A DNA stretch of 64,000 bases from Pseudopedobacter sp044361595 (GTDB lineage Bacteria > Bacteroidota > Bacteroidia > Sphingobacteriales > Sphingobacteriaceae). The position numbers and the translations under genes were made by a program. The stretch lies in the NCBI GenBank assembly GCA_044361595.1, contig JBIKIN010000001.1, forward strand, positions 186,001 to 250,000, read 5' to 3'. Positions 26,127 to 36,500 of the stretch are shown here, in pieces. The notes beneath the pieces are model-generated. The model was given only the letters and a program-made list of their open reading frames with translations, had not been told where the DNA came from and searched no databases. Every line of letters starts with the position of its first letter. The stretch's first letter is position 1.

Positions 26127-28979
26127 TTACACCTTAACCCTCGGCGTCATCTCCTTTTTTAAGAAAATGCCTGTAAAACTTTCTTTCACCTTACATAAAC
26201 CTTCTGGTGTGCCGGTATAAACAATGTTTCCACCGCCTGAACCACCTTCTGGACCTAAATCAATCACATGATCTGCAACTTTAACTACATCTAAATTGTG
26301 CTCAATAACCAAAACGGTATTTCCCTTATCAACAATTAAATTTAATACGCCAAGCAACACATTAATATCTTCAAAATGTAAACCTGTGGTAGGTTCATCA
26401 AGGATATAAAATGTATTTCCAGTATCTTTCTTAGAAAGCTCGGTAGCTAATTTCACTCGCTGTGCCTCCCCACCCGATAATGTGGTAGAAGACTGACCCA
26501 AAGTGATATAACCTAAGCCTACATCTTTTAAAGTTTTTATTTTTCGATAGATTGATGGAATATTTTCAAAGAAATCACAAGCGTCTTCAATGCTCATATC
26601 TAAAACATCAGCAATAGATTTTCCGCGGAAGCGAACTTCTAAAGTTTCACGATTATAGCGTTTACCACCGCATTCTTCGCAAGGTACTGCAACATCAGGC
26701 AAGAAATTCATTTCAATCACCTTCATACCGCCACCTTGGCAAGTTTCACATCTTCCACCTTTTACGTTAAATGAAAAACGCCCTGGCTTATAGCCTCTAA
26801 TTTGAGCTTCGGGTAAAGCAACAAATAGGTTTCTAATATCAGAAAAAACACCTGTATAAGTAGATGGATTAGACCTTGGTGTACGCCCAATTGGAGTTTG
26901 ATCAATTTCAATCACTTTATCAATATGCTCTAAGCCCTTAACCTCTTTATGCGGCATAGGTGTTTTTTTAGCTCTAAAAAAGTGCTTATTTAAAACCGGA
27001 TAAAGCGTTTCGCCTATTAAAGTAGATTTTCCACTTCCAGAGACTCCAGTAACGCAAATCAGTTTTCCTAGTGGAAAATCTACACTTACATTTTTTAAAT
27101 TATTACCTGTCGCATTTTTAATACTTAATACATGGCCATTACCTTTTCTTCTTTCTTTAGGGATGGCAATTTCTCGCTCACCATTTAAGTAAGAAGCTGT
27201 TAAAGTATTAGATTTTAGCACTTCGGCGGCTGTACCTTGCGCAACAACTTGTCCGCCTTTTACACCTGCAGCTGGCCCCATATCTATCACATAATCGGCC
27301 TCTAGAATCATGTCCTTATCATGCTCTACCACCAAAACGGTATTGCTTAGATCGCGAAGGTTTTTAAGGGCTTTAATTAGGCGATCGTTATCTCTTTGGT
27401 GTAATCCGATGCTTGGTTCGTCTAAAATGTACATCACATTCATCAACTGAGAACCAATTTGTGTGGCTAATCTGATACGCTGCGCCTCGCCTCCCGATAA
27501 TGTTTTTGCGGTGCGATCTAGAGTCAAATAAACCAAACCTACATCTAACAAAAAGCCAATTCTAGAGCGTATCTCTTTTAAAATTTCCTTAGCAATTACA
27601 TTTTGTCTTTCGCTTAACCTATCCTCAATACCTTCAAACCAATTACTTAATTTATTGATATCCATTGAAGATAACTCGTAGATATTTTTCTCGGCGACTT
27701 TAAAATGTAGAGATTCCTTTTTCAATCGAGCTCCCTCGCAAAGCGGACAAGTTTTTAAAACTCTAAACGCATCTAAATCATCAGAAATGCCACCCTTTTT
27801 CTCGTTTTGCTCTTCCAGCATTTTAATAATGCCATCAAAAGTAATTTGATAATTCTGAACATTCCACTTATTGTATTCTACCGGTACAGACAGTAATTCT
27901 TCTGTTCCGTGAAGTAAAATATCAATGGCTTCTTTGCTCAGTTTTTCCATTGGTTGCGAAAGCGAGAAGTTATATTTCTTGCCTAAAGCCTTAATTACCT
28001 GAAAAATCCATGTCTCGCGATATTCGCCCAAAGGCGCTAAACCGCCATTTACAATACTTAATTTAGGGTACGGAATTACGGTTTCTTCATCCACATCAAA
28101 AACATAACCTAAACCATCACACTCTGGACAAGCACCATAAGGCGAGTTAAAAGAGAAGGAGTTTGGCTGAGGTTCATCATAAGAAATACCTGTTGTAGGA
28201 CACATTAAATATTTAGAGAAATGATAGGTATTGTTTTCCTTATCAGATATTTTGATGATTCCTTTAGCAATTTTTAACGCCGATTGTATGGAAGTGTATA
28301 ATCGCTTTTTGTCATTTTCTGATACAATTAAACGATCGACAACAGTTTCGATATCGTGAATTTTATATCTATCGAGCTGCATTTTAGGAACAACATCCAC
28401 AATCTCTCCGTCAACACGTACTTTTAAATATCCTTGTTTACGGATTTGCTCAAAAAGTTCGCGGTAATGGCCTTTTCTTCCTTTAACAACTGGAGCTAAA
28501 ATGTTAATTGGTTTACCGTCAAACTGAGTTAAAATCTGATTTAAGATCTGATCTTCAGACATTTTAACCATCTTTTCGCCAGTATTATACGAATAAGCAT
28601 CGCCTACACGGGCAAACAATAAACGCATGAAATCGTAAATCTCGGTAATGGTGCCTACCGTAGAGCGGGGATTTTTAGAGGTTGTTTTTTGCTCGATAGC
28701 AATAACTGGGCTTAAGCCCGACACTTTATCAACATCTGGACGCTCCATCCCACCCATAAACTGACGAGAATAGGCTGAAAATGTTTCCATATAACGACGC
28801 TGACCTTCGGCATAAATGGTATCAAACGCTAAAGAAGATTTTCCAGAACCGCTTAAACCAGTAATTACTACCAGCTGGTTACGTGGAAAAGAAATGTCAA
28901 TATTTTTTAAATTATGAACCCTAGCACCATAAACTTCAACTTCGCTTTGTTCGCCAAGGTCAACTTTGTTATTACTCAT
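26127..28979 (-). CDS. uvrA: excinuclease ABC subunit A
   Basis: 950 residues, normal length. UvrA is the damage-recognising ATPase of nucleotide excision repair. Visible: two Walker A sites (GLSGSGKSS near the start and GVSGSGKST near 640), two ABC signatures LSGGEAQR, two Walker B (ILDEPS, ILDEPT), and zinc-binding cysteines in CPECDGLG, CPLCEGARL, CETCQGGG and CEECGGKRY. It is transcribed alone or with the 65-residue gene that follows. Confidence 0.98.
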   Translation of the reverse strand: MSNNKVDLGEQSEVEVYGARVHNLKNIDISFPRNQLVVITGLSGSGKSSLAFDTIYAEGQRRYMETFSAYSRQFMGGMERPDVDKVSGLSPVIAIEQKTTSKNPRSTVGTITEIYDFMRLLFARVGDAYSYNTGEKMVKMSEDQILNQILTQFDGKPINILAPVVKGRKGHYRELFEQIRKQGYLKVRVDGEIVDVVPKMQLDRYKIHDIETVVDRLIVSENDKKRLYTSIQSALKIAKGIIKISDKENNTYHFSKYLMCPTTGISYDEPQPNSFSFNSPYGACPECDGLGYVFDVDEETVIPYPKLSIVNGGLAPLGEYRETWIFQVIKALGKKYNFSLSQPMEKLSKEAIDILLHGTEELLSVPVEYNKWNVQNYQITFDGIIKMLEEQNEKKGGISDDLDAFRVLKTCPLCEGARLKKESLHFKVAEKNIYELSSMDINKLSNWFEGIEDRLSERQNVIAKEILKEIRSRIGFLLDVGLVYLTLDRTAKTLSGGEAQRIRLATQIGSQLMNVMYILDEPSIGLHQRDNDRLIKALKNLRDLSNTVLVVEHDKDMILEADYVIDMGPAAGVKGGQVVAQGTAAEVLKSNTLTASYLNGEREIAIPKERRKGNGHVLSIKNATGNNLKNVSVDFPLGKLICVTGVSGSGKSTLIGETLYPVLNKHFFRAKKTPMPHKEVKGLEHIDKVIEIDQTPIGRTPRSNPSTYTGVFSDIRNLFVALPEAQIRGYKPGRFSFNVKGGRCETCQGGGMKVIEMNFLPDVAVPCEECGGKRYNRETLEVRFRGKSIADVLDMSIEDACDFFENIPSIYRKIKTLKDVGLGYITLGQSSTTLSGGEAQRVKLATELSKKDTGNTFYILDEPTTGLHFEDINVLLGVLNLIVDKGNTVLVIEHNLDVVKVADHVIDLGPEGGSGGGNIVYTGTPEGLCKVKESFTGIFLKKEMTPRVKV

Positions 28980-29458
28980 AATAAAAGACTGTTGCAGATA
29001 TAAAAAAACTAAATCTACTTTTGTTTTTAAAGGCGCAAAATTAACTAAAAATCAACGAAGTTGTACCTAAGAATCAACTAATAAAATGTCATTATTTAAA
29101 GTATTAAATATATTCATAAAATATAGCTCAACACGCAAAAATGCTTTCCTAATCTAAAAGCAAAGTAATCTTAAATCTATGTGCGAAGCAGTTTAATGTC
29201 TTGCAGCGAAACGGTATTTAAATATTAATTTAGGCGTTTTAACGCTGTCTTATGTACACCGCGTTTCTACGGATTTTGGTCTACTAGCTAGCTAACCAAA
29301 GAATAGGTTTTTGCAAACCCTTAATACAGCCAGCTAATGCAAAACCTGTTGTATTTTAAATTTTATGGTAAAAAAAATGGCCTGCGAGGACACAGACCTT
29401 GGAATTAATTTTATTAATTGTAACAGGGAAGCGCTCTTGCAGCTAAGCGATATAAAAA
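28980..29458. other. gene-free stretch between aguA and uvrA
   Basis: No coding sequence. It contains a GCGTTTTAACGC palindrome (29234-29245), a CTACGGATTTTGG string shared with the element at 5992, a GGTTTTTGCAAACC palindrome near 29310, and a GAGGACACAGACC repeat (29386-29398). The uvrA promoter must lie near 28980-29050. Confidence 0.5.
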
Positions 29459-30502
29459 CTAAATTGCTGGTTCCTGCTGACTTAGACAATGGAAACTGCC
29501 TAAACCCCAAATAATATCAGTAGAGTCTATACCTACAGTTTCTCTTTCAGGGAAGCATTTGGCAATTATTTCTAAAGCAATTTGATCTTTTACGCAATTA
29601 TAAGTTGGAACAATTACATGCCCATTACTGATGTAAAAATTAGCATAAGAAGCTGGCAAACGGGTATCTTCATAAATCACAGCATCTGGCATAGGCAACT
29701 CAATAATATTAAGCGTCTCACCGTTTAGCAATCTCATTTCTTTTAATTCTTTAAGATTGGTTTGCAATAGTTCATAATTTTCGTCTTCTGGGTTATCTTC
29801 CACCACAGTTAAAACCGTGTTATAATTTACAAAGCGGACAGTATCATCAATGTGACCATCAGTATCATCGCCCACAATGCCATCACTTACCCAAAGTACC
29901 TGCTGCTGACCGTAATAATCTTTTAAATATTGTTCAATTTCTTCCTGAGATAAATGCGGATTTCTATTTTCGTTTAATAAACAACTTTTGGAAGTTAAAA
30001 TAGTGCCTTGTCCATTAAATTCTACCGAGCCACCTTCCATGATTATCCCAGGGTGATAAACTGGTATATCAAAATAAGCACCAATTTTAGTCGGGATTAC
30101 ATCATCCAAATCAAAAGGAGGATATTTACCACCCCAAGCATTAAAATTCCAATCCACTATTACCTTTTTTTGTGAAGCATTTGGATTAACCAAAAAAGCA
30201 GGCCCATGGTCTCTGCACCAAGCATCATTACTTGGGTTAAAAAAGAATTCTATTTGAGTTAAATCAGCTCCAGCCGCTGCTATATGTTCTAAAGCAAAAG
30301 CTTTCATTTCCTCATCTCTGACATTTATCCTCACCTTTTCAGATAAAGCCAAATACTTAATAAATTCTGCATATTTTGGATAAATAGCAGCTATTTTACC
30401 AGGCCAGCTTGCCTCTTTATGTGGCCATGTTAGCCAAGTAGCTTCATGTTGTGCCCATTCTGGAGGGAAGGTGTAGCCTTTTTGGAGAGGTAATTTGTCC
30501 AT
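29459..30502 (-). CDS. aguA: agmatine deiminase
   Basis: Hydrolyses agmatine to N-carbamoylputrescine and ammonia. About 347 residues from the ATG at 30502 (MDKLPLQKGYTFPPEWAQ); the ATG 21 bp upstream lies in a dispersed GTCCATAG repeat and was not chosen. Motifs of the guanidine-modifying fold: WCRDHGPAF, MEGGSVEFNG, DGHIDDTVRF, and the catalytic cysteine in GSFHCLSQQEP at the C-terminus. With the nitrilase at 31059 it makes the two-step agmatine to putrescine route; a four-helix-bundle gene separates them. Confidence 0.95.
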   Translation of the reverse strand: MDKLPLQKGYTFPPEWAQHEATWLTWPHKEASWPGKIAAIYPKYAEFIKYLALSEKVRINVRDEEMKAFALEHIAAAGADLTQIEFFFNPSNDAWCRDHGPAFLVNPNASQKKVIVDWNFNAWGGKYPPFDLDDVIPTKIGAYFDIPVYHPGIIMEGGSVEFNGQGTILTSKSCLLNENRNPHLSQEEIEQYLKDYYGQQQVLWVSDGIVGDDTDGHIDDTVRFVNYNTVLTVVEDNPEDENYELLQTNLKELKEMRLLNGETLNIIELPMPDAVIYEDTRLPASYANFYISNGHVIVPTYNCVKDQIALEIIAKCFPERETVGIDSTDIIWGLGSFHCLSQQEPAI

Positions 30503-30525
30503 AGTCGTTGGTTGATAGTCCATAG
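30497..30525. repeat. left inverted repeat of the S23 gene unit
   Basis: GTCCATAGTC...GATAGTCCATAG; its reverse complement closely matches 31025-31052 (GACTATG/CAACCA/GACTATGGAC core). It overlaps the agmatine deiminase start codon. Confidence 0.5.
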
Positions 30526-30526
30526 G

Positions 30527-30880
30527 TTATAACGTGTTTCTAAGTGCAGTAATTTTTTTTGATAAGATCTCTATTTCGTTATATAAAGGCCTAAATAAAT
30601 ATTCGTTAATATAATTTCTCCTTCGAGCTAAAAAAAGACAAGAAACAACTTCAACACCAGACCTTAAGGAATAATTTAGAAAATTTTTAAAAGTTGCGTT
30701 TGATTGTCCTGTACAACCTTCGGCAATATTTAGGACGATTGAGTCAGAAGCCCTTCTTATTTGTGGAGAAAAAACAAACTGCTCATCTTTTGGGAAATGT
30801 TCTTTTGTTAGTTTATGAATCTTGTCATTTAAATCCATGGCGTCATGCCAAACATTTAAGCTTTCAAATTTAAAAGGCAT
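30527..30880 (-). CDS. four helix bundle protein (S23/23S rRNA intervening-sequence family)
   Basis: 117 residues; FESLNVWHDAMDLNDKIHKL, PQIRRASDSIVLNIAEGC, and the later YSLRSGVEVVSCLFLARRR are the family hallmarks. These small proteins were first seen inside 23S rRNA intervening sequences and are also found as stand-alone genes in Bacteroidota; they form pentamers of four-helix bundles and their role is unknown. Here it sits between the two agmatine-pathway genes, flanked by inverted GTCCATAG-type repeats, suggesting insertion of a small repeat-bounded unit. Confidence 0.92.
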   Translation of the reverse strand: MPFKFESLNVWHDAMDLNDKIHKLTKEHFPKDEQFVFSPQIRRASDSIVLNIAEGCTGQSNATFKNFLNYSLRSGVEVVSCLFLARRRNYINEYLFRPLYNEIEILSKKITALRNTL

Positions 30881-30979
30881 ATTTTGATCTATTTTAATTT
30901 TTATGTAGATAAAATTTATTTAAGCAAAATTAAAAGTAAAATTTTACAGCTTTAAAAGTTATATAGACTAAGTTATCGA

Positions 30980-31052
30980 TAATGGACTATCGAACTAAAA
31001 CACTCCACTTTAAATGGTTGCCATCTAGACTATGAACCATTGACTATGGACC
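30980..31052. repeat. right inverted repeat of the S23 gene unit
   Basis: Two related segments: ATGGACTATCGAAC (30982-30995) and CTAGACTATG...TTGACTATGGACC (31025-31052). The second is an imperfect inverted copy of 30497-30525. It ends just before the stop of the nitrilase gene. Confidence 0.5.
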
Positions 31053-31058
31053 ATTTCC

Positions 31059-31931
31059 CTAATCCTCATCAATAAATCTCTTAGTAATTTGACTATAAGA
31101 ATCAATTCTACGATCTCTTAAGAAAGGCCAATGAACACGGTAACTGTCAGATTTTGCTAAATCAACTTCTTGTACATGTACCTCTTCATTATCTACCGAT
31201 CCTTTATATAATAATCGCCCGAAAGGGTTTGAGATAAAAGAACCTCCCCAAAATTTAACACCTGCTTCTTCCCCTACTCTATTTACACCTACCACATGTA
31301 CTCCGTTTGCAATTGCATGCGAACTTTGTATGGTTTGCCAAGCATTATGTTGTTCTTGATTTGTTGCTTCATCTTGAGTGGTTGCCCAGCCAATAGCTGT
31401 TGGATAAAAAAGGATCTCTGCGCCCATTAAAGTAGTTATTCTAGCGGCTTCTGGATACCATTGATCCCAGCAAATTAATACACCAATGGTAGCAAACTTG
31501 GTTTTAAAAACTTTATATCCTAAATCGCCCGGTGTAAAGTAAAATTTCTCATAAAAACCTGGATCATCAGGAATATGCATCTTGCGATATTTACCCAAAT
31601 AAGAACCATCTGCATCTAAAACAGCAGTTGTATTATGGTATAACCCTTCTGTACGTTTCTCGAAAAGAGAAGCAATAATTACCACGCCTAAATCGCCTGC
31701 TAACTTTTGTAAAACATCAGTCGAAGGACCTGGAATTGACTCTGCTAAAGCAAAATTGTCGTAATCTTCAACATCACAAAAATATAGTGAAGTGAACAAC
31801 TCTTGTAAGCAAATTATCTGAGCACCTTTAGCTGCAGCTTCTTTAACTTTTTCTACCGCCTTATCCAAATTTTGCTGCTTGTTGGCTGTACAAGTCATTT
31901 GCACCAAACCAAGCTTTACGTTTTTAGCCAT
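31059..31931 (-). CDS. aguB: N-carbamoylputrescine amidase (nitrilase superfamily)
   Basis: 290 residues. It hydrolyses N-carbamoylputrescine to putrescine, CO2 and ammonia. The nitrilase triad is visible: glutamate in CLQELFTS, lysine in YRKMHIPDD, cysteine in GVLICWDQWYPEAAR. The overall match is to the AguB branch rather than beta-ureidopropionase. Pairs with aguA, although the S23 gene and repeats lie between. Confidence 0.95.
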   Translation of the reverse strand: MAKNVKLGLVQMTCTANKQQNLDKAVEKVKEAAAKGAQIICLQELFTSLYFCDVEDYDNFALAESIPGPSTDVLQKLAGDLGVVIIASLFEKRTEGLYHNTTAVLDADGSYLGKYRKMHIPDDPGFYEKFYFTPGDLGYKVFKTKFATIGVLICWDQWYPEAARITTLMGAEILFYPTAIGWATTQDEATNQEQHNAWQTIQSSHAIANGVHVVGVNRVGEEAGVKFWGGSFISNPFGRLLYKGSVDNEEVHVQEVDLAKSDSYRVHWPFLRDRRIDSYSQITKRFIDED

Positions 31932-32000
31932 ATTATCTTAACTAGAATTTTGGCAAAAATAATGATTTGAATGAGAATTGTCTGCTTAGATTTTGAAAAC

Positions 32001-32040
32001 AAAAAAAGCTGCTTCAATTTATTATAGAAGCAGTTTTTTT
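32001..32040. terminator. bidirectional intrinsic terminator
   Basis: AAAAAAAGCTGCTTC, 11-nt loop, GAAGCAGTTTTTTT. It ends the minus-strand susC-susD transcript and can also act on the opposite strand. Confidence 0.88.
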
Positions 32041-32048
32041 TAGAATTA

Positions 32049-33563
32049 TTATCTTATTTTAAATCCTTGTGGATTTTGTTCTAATTTACTTAATCTGATA
32101 GATATTAAAGGAATAGGTGCAATGTATTGTGCAGCTGAAGGTGCTTTAACCAAGGTAACAGGTTCAGAGGCGCTTCTTTTAGCAGCCATTTCTGCTACAC
32201 GCTCCGTTCTCACCAAGTCAAACCATCTTTTATTTTCGCCTGCCAATTCCCATCCTTTTTCATCAACAATTTCATTTGGTGTTGCTGTGGATATATCAAT
32301 AGTTGGGTTAGCTGTTGAAAAAGTAAGACCAGCTGCTCTTCTTTTTACTTGATTTAATGCTTCTACTGATGCCCCTGTTTGACCAATTCTGGCCTGAGCT
32401 TCGGCAAATATTAATAAAACCTCGGCATATCTATAGAGCTCTATAGATCTAAAATTAATAGGCACATTACTAAATGTTAAATCGTCTGAAAATACATACT
32501 TTTTATACATTGGGTGCGCTCTATCTGATTGTGGCCAAGGTGTTGTTGCTGGAGTTAATGATACTAATGCTCCATTAACTACCCCTCTTCTAGGAATATC
32601 TAAAATAAAAGTTGCATCTTTTCTTGGTCCGGCTGGGAAATCGTTAAAAAAGCGTAACTCTGGAAAGCAGTCAGAAAAACCTCTTCCTTGATGAAAGGTA
32701 AAAGCAGTAGATTGCTCGTTAAGAATGCTCTTATCTGCTGGAAATCTTAGAGAAAAAATTGTTTCTGTGCTTATAGCTCCATTTAAAGTCCATAACTGAC
32801 TTAGCGGTAGCAACGTGTAAAAATTATAGTCTATAATTTCTTTTGCTTTTCCAGCGGCTAAAGGAAGTTTGGTGGCATCTTTTACCGGCCAGCCACTCCA
32901 TGTTAGATATAAATCAGCTAAAACTGTTTTTGCAAAACCAGCAGATGCCCTACCTGTAGACTCGGTACCTGGCCTTGGTAATGATTTTTCTGCAATAAGT
33001 AAATCACTTTCTATTTGTTGGTAATTCTCTAAAACTGTGGCTCTTTGTTCTTTGCCAGTAGGTAACTGGCCGTCTAAAATCAATGGCATGTTTCCATACA
33101 TCTTCACTAAGTTTAAATAGCAATAAGCTCTAAAAACTCTAGCTTCTGCATCTGCTAAATTCACTATTGCTACCGGAGCATCTGCTGTTTTTAACCCGTT
33201 TATAAGCGTATTAGAATAATATATTGTTCGCCAAAAGCCATCCCATGCGTGGTCTAGCCAAAGAATATCTGAATTCTCTCCTGCCCCATAATCAAACCTA
33301 TCAAATACTCTAAAAGGTGCTTTATTTCCAGCAGACCAAGTAGTAATATCATCTGCTCCATAAGTGACAGTTCTTACCCTGTGGGGTGCAACATTCATGG
33401 TAAGCAATGACCTGTAAATTGGCGCTACATTTGCCGCCACATCGGCATTATTGCTAAGCTTACCTACTGTTAGTAAGCTGCTGGTGTCCTCTTCTAATTT
33501 AGAACATGAAGAAGCTATTAACACCATTAAAGTCAATAAAATAATCTTATTCAAATATTTCAT
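32049..33563 (-). CDS. SusD/RagB family outer-membrane lipoprotein
   Basis: About 504 residues from the ATG at 33563 (MKYLNKIILLTLMVLIASSC), with lipobox IASSC, so the mature protein is tethered to the outer membrane. The helical TPR core (ARVFRAYCYLNLVKMYGNMP) and the C-terminal RagB segment (ELYRYAEVLLIFAEAQAR, WELAGENKRWFDLVRT) are typical. It caps the SusC channel and binds glycan at the surface. The upstream ATG at 33590 lies inside susC and was rejected. Co-transcribed with the susC gene. Confidence 0.95.
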   Translation of the reverse strand: MKYLNKIILLTLMVLIASSCSKLEEDTSSLLTVGKLSNNADVAANVAPIYRSLLTMNVAPHRVRTVTYGADDITTWSAGNKAPFRVFDRFDYGAGENSDILWLDHAWDGFWRTIYYSNTLINGLKTADAPVAIVNLADAEARVFRAYCYLNLVKMYGNMPLILDGQLPTGKEQRATVLENYQQIESDLLIAEKSLPRPGTESTGRASAGFAKTVLADLYLTWSGWPVKDATKLPLAAGKAKEIIDYNFYTLLPLSQLWTLNGAISTETIFSLRFPADKSILNEQSTAFTFHQGRGFSDCFPELRFFNDFPAGPRKDATFILDIPRRGVVNGALVSLTPATTPWPQSDRAHPMYKKYVFSDDLTFSNVPINFRSIELYRYAEVLLIFAEAQARIGQTGASVEALNQVKRRAAGLTFSTANPTIDISTATPNEIVDEKGWELAGENKRWFDLVRTERVAEMAAKRSASEPVTLVKAPSAAQYIAPIPLISIRLSKLEQNPQGFKIR

Positions 33564-33576
33564 ATTTTTAAATTTT

Positions 33577-36500
33577 TTAAAATGACACATTTAGACCAAA
33601 TGTTAAAGAGCGGTTAAGTGGGTAAGAATTATAATCAATACCAATATCAGCATCTTGATTATTTATTGCAAGTGGTGAAGCTGTAGATTCTGGATCAAAA
33701 CCAGTATATTTTGTGATAATAAATAGATTTTCTACACTTGAGTAAATTCTAATTCTGTTTACACCCATCTTTGTTAAGAATTTATTGTTTAAGTTATAGC
33801 TTAAAGCGATATTCTTCATGTTTATAAAAGAACCATTTTCTATGAACTGAGATGATAAAATTTGAGTTCCGTTTCTACTTGATGGAATATTACTTGGATT
33901 TGTAGTTGTCCATCTATTTCTATATTCTCCGTAAACAGCATGAAACTGTTGTTCGCCTAATCCCATTAATCTTGCTCTCTGTAAATTATAGATATCATTA
34001 CCTTGAGAGCCTGTAAGCACAAAATTTAAATTCCAATTTTTATACGCTAAGTCCCAATTCCAACCCCAAGTAAAATCTGGGTTACCATCCCCCACTGTTG
34101 TTATGTCATCTGTTGTAATTATACCATCTGGCACACCATTAGGACCGCTAACATCTTTGTATTTTGCTTGTCCGGGAATTCCATTGGTTGCGCCTACTTG
34201 ATTAACCCCATCAAAAATATATCCTCTAAAGCTACTGATAGGCTTGCCAACTTCAACACGTGTTGGATTTACAGGAAAAGTACTCTGTCTAATTACATCC
34301 CCAACTTCTATTGCTTGTACATCATCAAATAATGATAGTACCATATTCCTATTTCTAGATAAACTTAGCGTAGAGTTGATGCTCCAATTACTATTCTTTA
34401 AGATTCTGGCACCTAATGTGATATCAAAGCCTTTGTTCTCTACTTCACCGGCATTTACAAATTTACGTGTAGGCCCTACAAAGGCAGGTAATTGAGTATC
34501 TAATAATAAACCTGTTGTGTTTTTCTTATAATAATCAAAAGAAAGGGTTATTGCAGAGTTAAAAATTCCTAGATCAAACCCTGAGTTTATTTGTGATGTT
34601 TTTTCCCATGTTAAATCTGGATTAGCAACTCTATTTGACGGCGCTACTCCAATCGTAAAATTTCCATTAAATGGATAATTAATTCCTTGATTAACCACTG
34701 CTCTAGCTCTAGTTCCAAATACACCAATTCCTTGGTTACCTACTTCCCCATAGCTTAATCTTAGTTTTAAATTATCGATTGATTTAACGCTTTTCATAAA
34801 ATCTTCTTCAGTTATTTTCCATGCTAAGGAAGCTGATGGAAAATAACCCCATTTATTGTTTTGAAAAACGCTAGTTCCATCTGCCCTTAAAGATGCAGTA
34901 ACTAGGTATTTATTATACAATGAATAGTTTACACGCCCAAGAAAAGATTCTAAATCTCTATTGGTTTCACTATTAGCCGTACGTTGAACTGATGCTAAAG
35001 ACAAATCTTTAAAGGTTACTAAATCTGTAAAAAAATTAGTAGCATCCATTTCTGTTAGGTTATTATTTTCTTTTACTAATTCATGTACAGCATCTATTTT
35101 TATGCTATTGTTTTTATCAATTTCTAAGGTGTAGGTAAGCCTGTTGGTGTTAAACAAGTTGGTTGAGTAAATGTTATCTACGTTTGCTACACCAATAGCA
35201 TTTACAAGTAAAGGTACATAGCTATTAATGTGCCTGTCTGATCTTGAAATACCAGCCGAAGTATTAAATACTAAGTTTTTTGTGATTTGGTAATTTAAAT
35301 AACCATTAAAATTGAGACGGTCTAATCTGTTAAGAAAAGAATTATTTTGAGCAGCCACTAATGGATTAATAGCTGATGTAGATACATTTTTTAATGAATT
35401 AAAATTATAATTCCCGTTAGCATTAAATGCCGGTGTTGTTGGGTCAAAAGATAATCCTACGCCTAAGTCTGCTCTAACCCCGTTTAAATCTTCACGCCCT
35501 ACATTAAAGTTTAAGCCTGCTTTAACTTTATCAGAAAGTTTAGCATTAAAATTAGATCTTAAGTTTAAACGTTTAAATTTTTGATCAATTAGTGTCCCAG
35601 AAGTTTCATATAAATTTCCTGAAATATAATAGTCCATATTTTCGTTTCCGCTACTAACAGATACTAAAGCATTATTGAACGTTGCTGACTGAAACAGCCT
35701 ATTTTGCCAATCTTCGCCACCATTTACTTTTAAAGCTTCAATTTCTGCGGTGGTGTAAAAAGGATTTGGCAAATTTGGATTAACTCCTTCTGCAAAATTT
35801 ACCCCTTCCGCAAACTCTGATGGACTTAATAAATCTAGTTTTCTGGTTACGTTTGCAAATCCATTAAATAAATCAACGCTAATTTTTGGTTTACCTGTTT
35901 GTCCTTTTTTAGTAGTAATTAAAACAACACCATTGGCACCCCTAGTGCCATAAATCGCTGTTGAAGAAGCGTCTTTTAAAACCTCCATAGACTCTATATC
36001 GTTTACGTTAACCGATGCAAAGTCTACAAATTGGCCATCAACTACATACAAGGGCTCATTACCCCCTGTAATTGAATTTGCTCCTCTAATTCTAATCTTA
36101 AATGCACCTCCCGGCGCACCGCTTGTTTGCGTAATTTGAACCCCAGCTGCCCTACCTTGCAAAGCTTGGGCTGCATTAGTTAGCGGTTGCTTTTCAAAAT
36201 CTTTAGCTGTTACAGAGGTAAGAGCTCCTGTTAAATCGCTTCTTTTTGTAGTGCCATAACCTACCACAACTACTTGGCTAAGTTGGGTAGTTGCAGATTG
36301 TAGACTTACTAATAAGTTATCTGTTTTACCACTAACAGCAACAATTTTGGTTTCATAGCCTAAAAAACTAAACTTTAAAGAGGCATTTACTTTTGTTAAA
36401 TTGATGCTAAACTCTCCATTTATATTTGTTAGCACACCGTTGTTTGTCCCAACTTCTACCAAACTAACTCCTGGTAAAGATGTTTTATCTGTAAAATCGA

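Noticed and set aside
28980..29458. Possible RNA gene upstream of uvrA
   Set aside because: Only short scattered palindromes; no connected structure or terminator and no tRNA-like fold.
30503..30523. Upstream ATG of agmatine deiminase
   Set aside because: The codons are part of a dispersed GTCCATAG repeat; the next ATG gives the family-typical N-terminus.
33564..33590. Upstream ATG of the SusD gene
   Set aside because: It would add nine polar residues before a complete lipoprotein signal peptide and lies within the end of susC.
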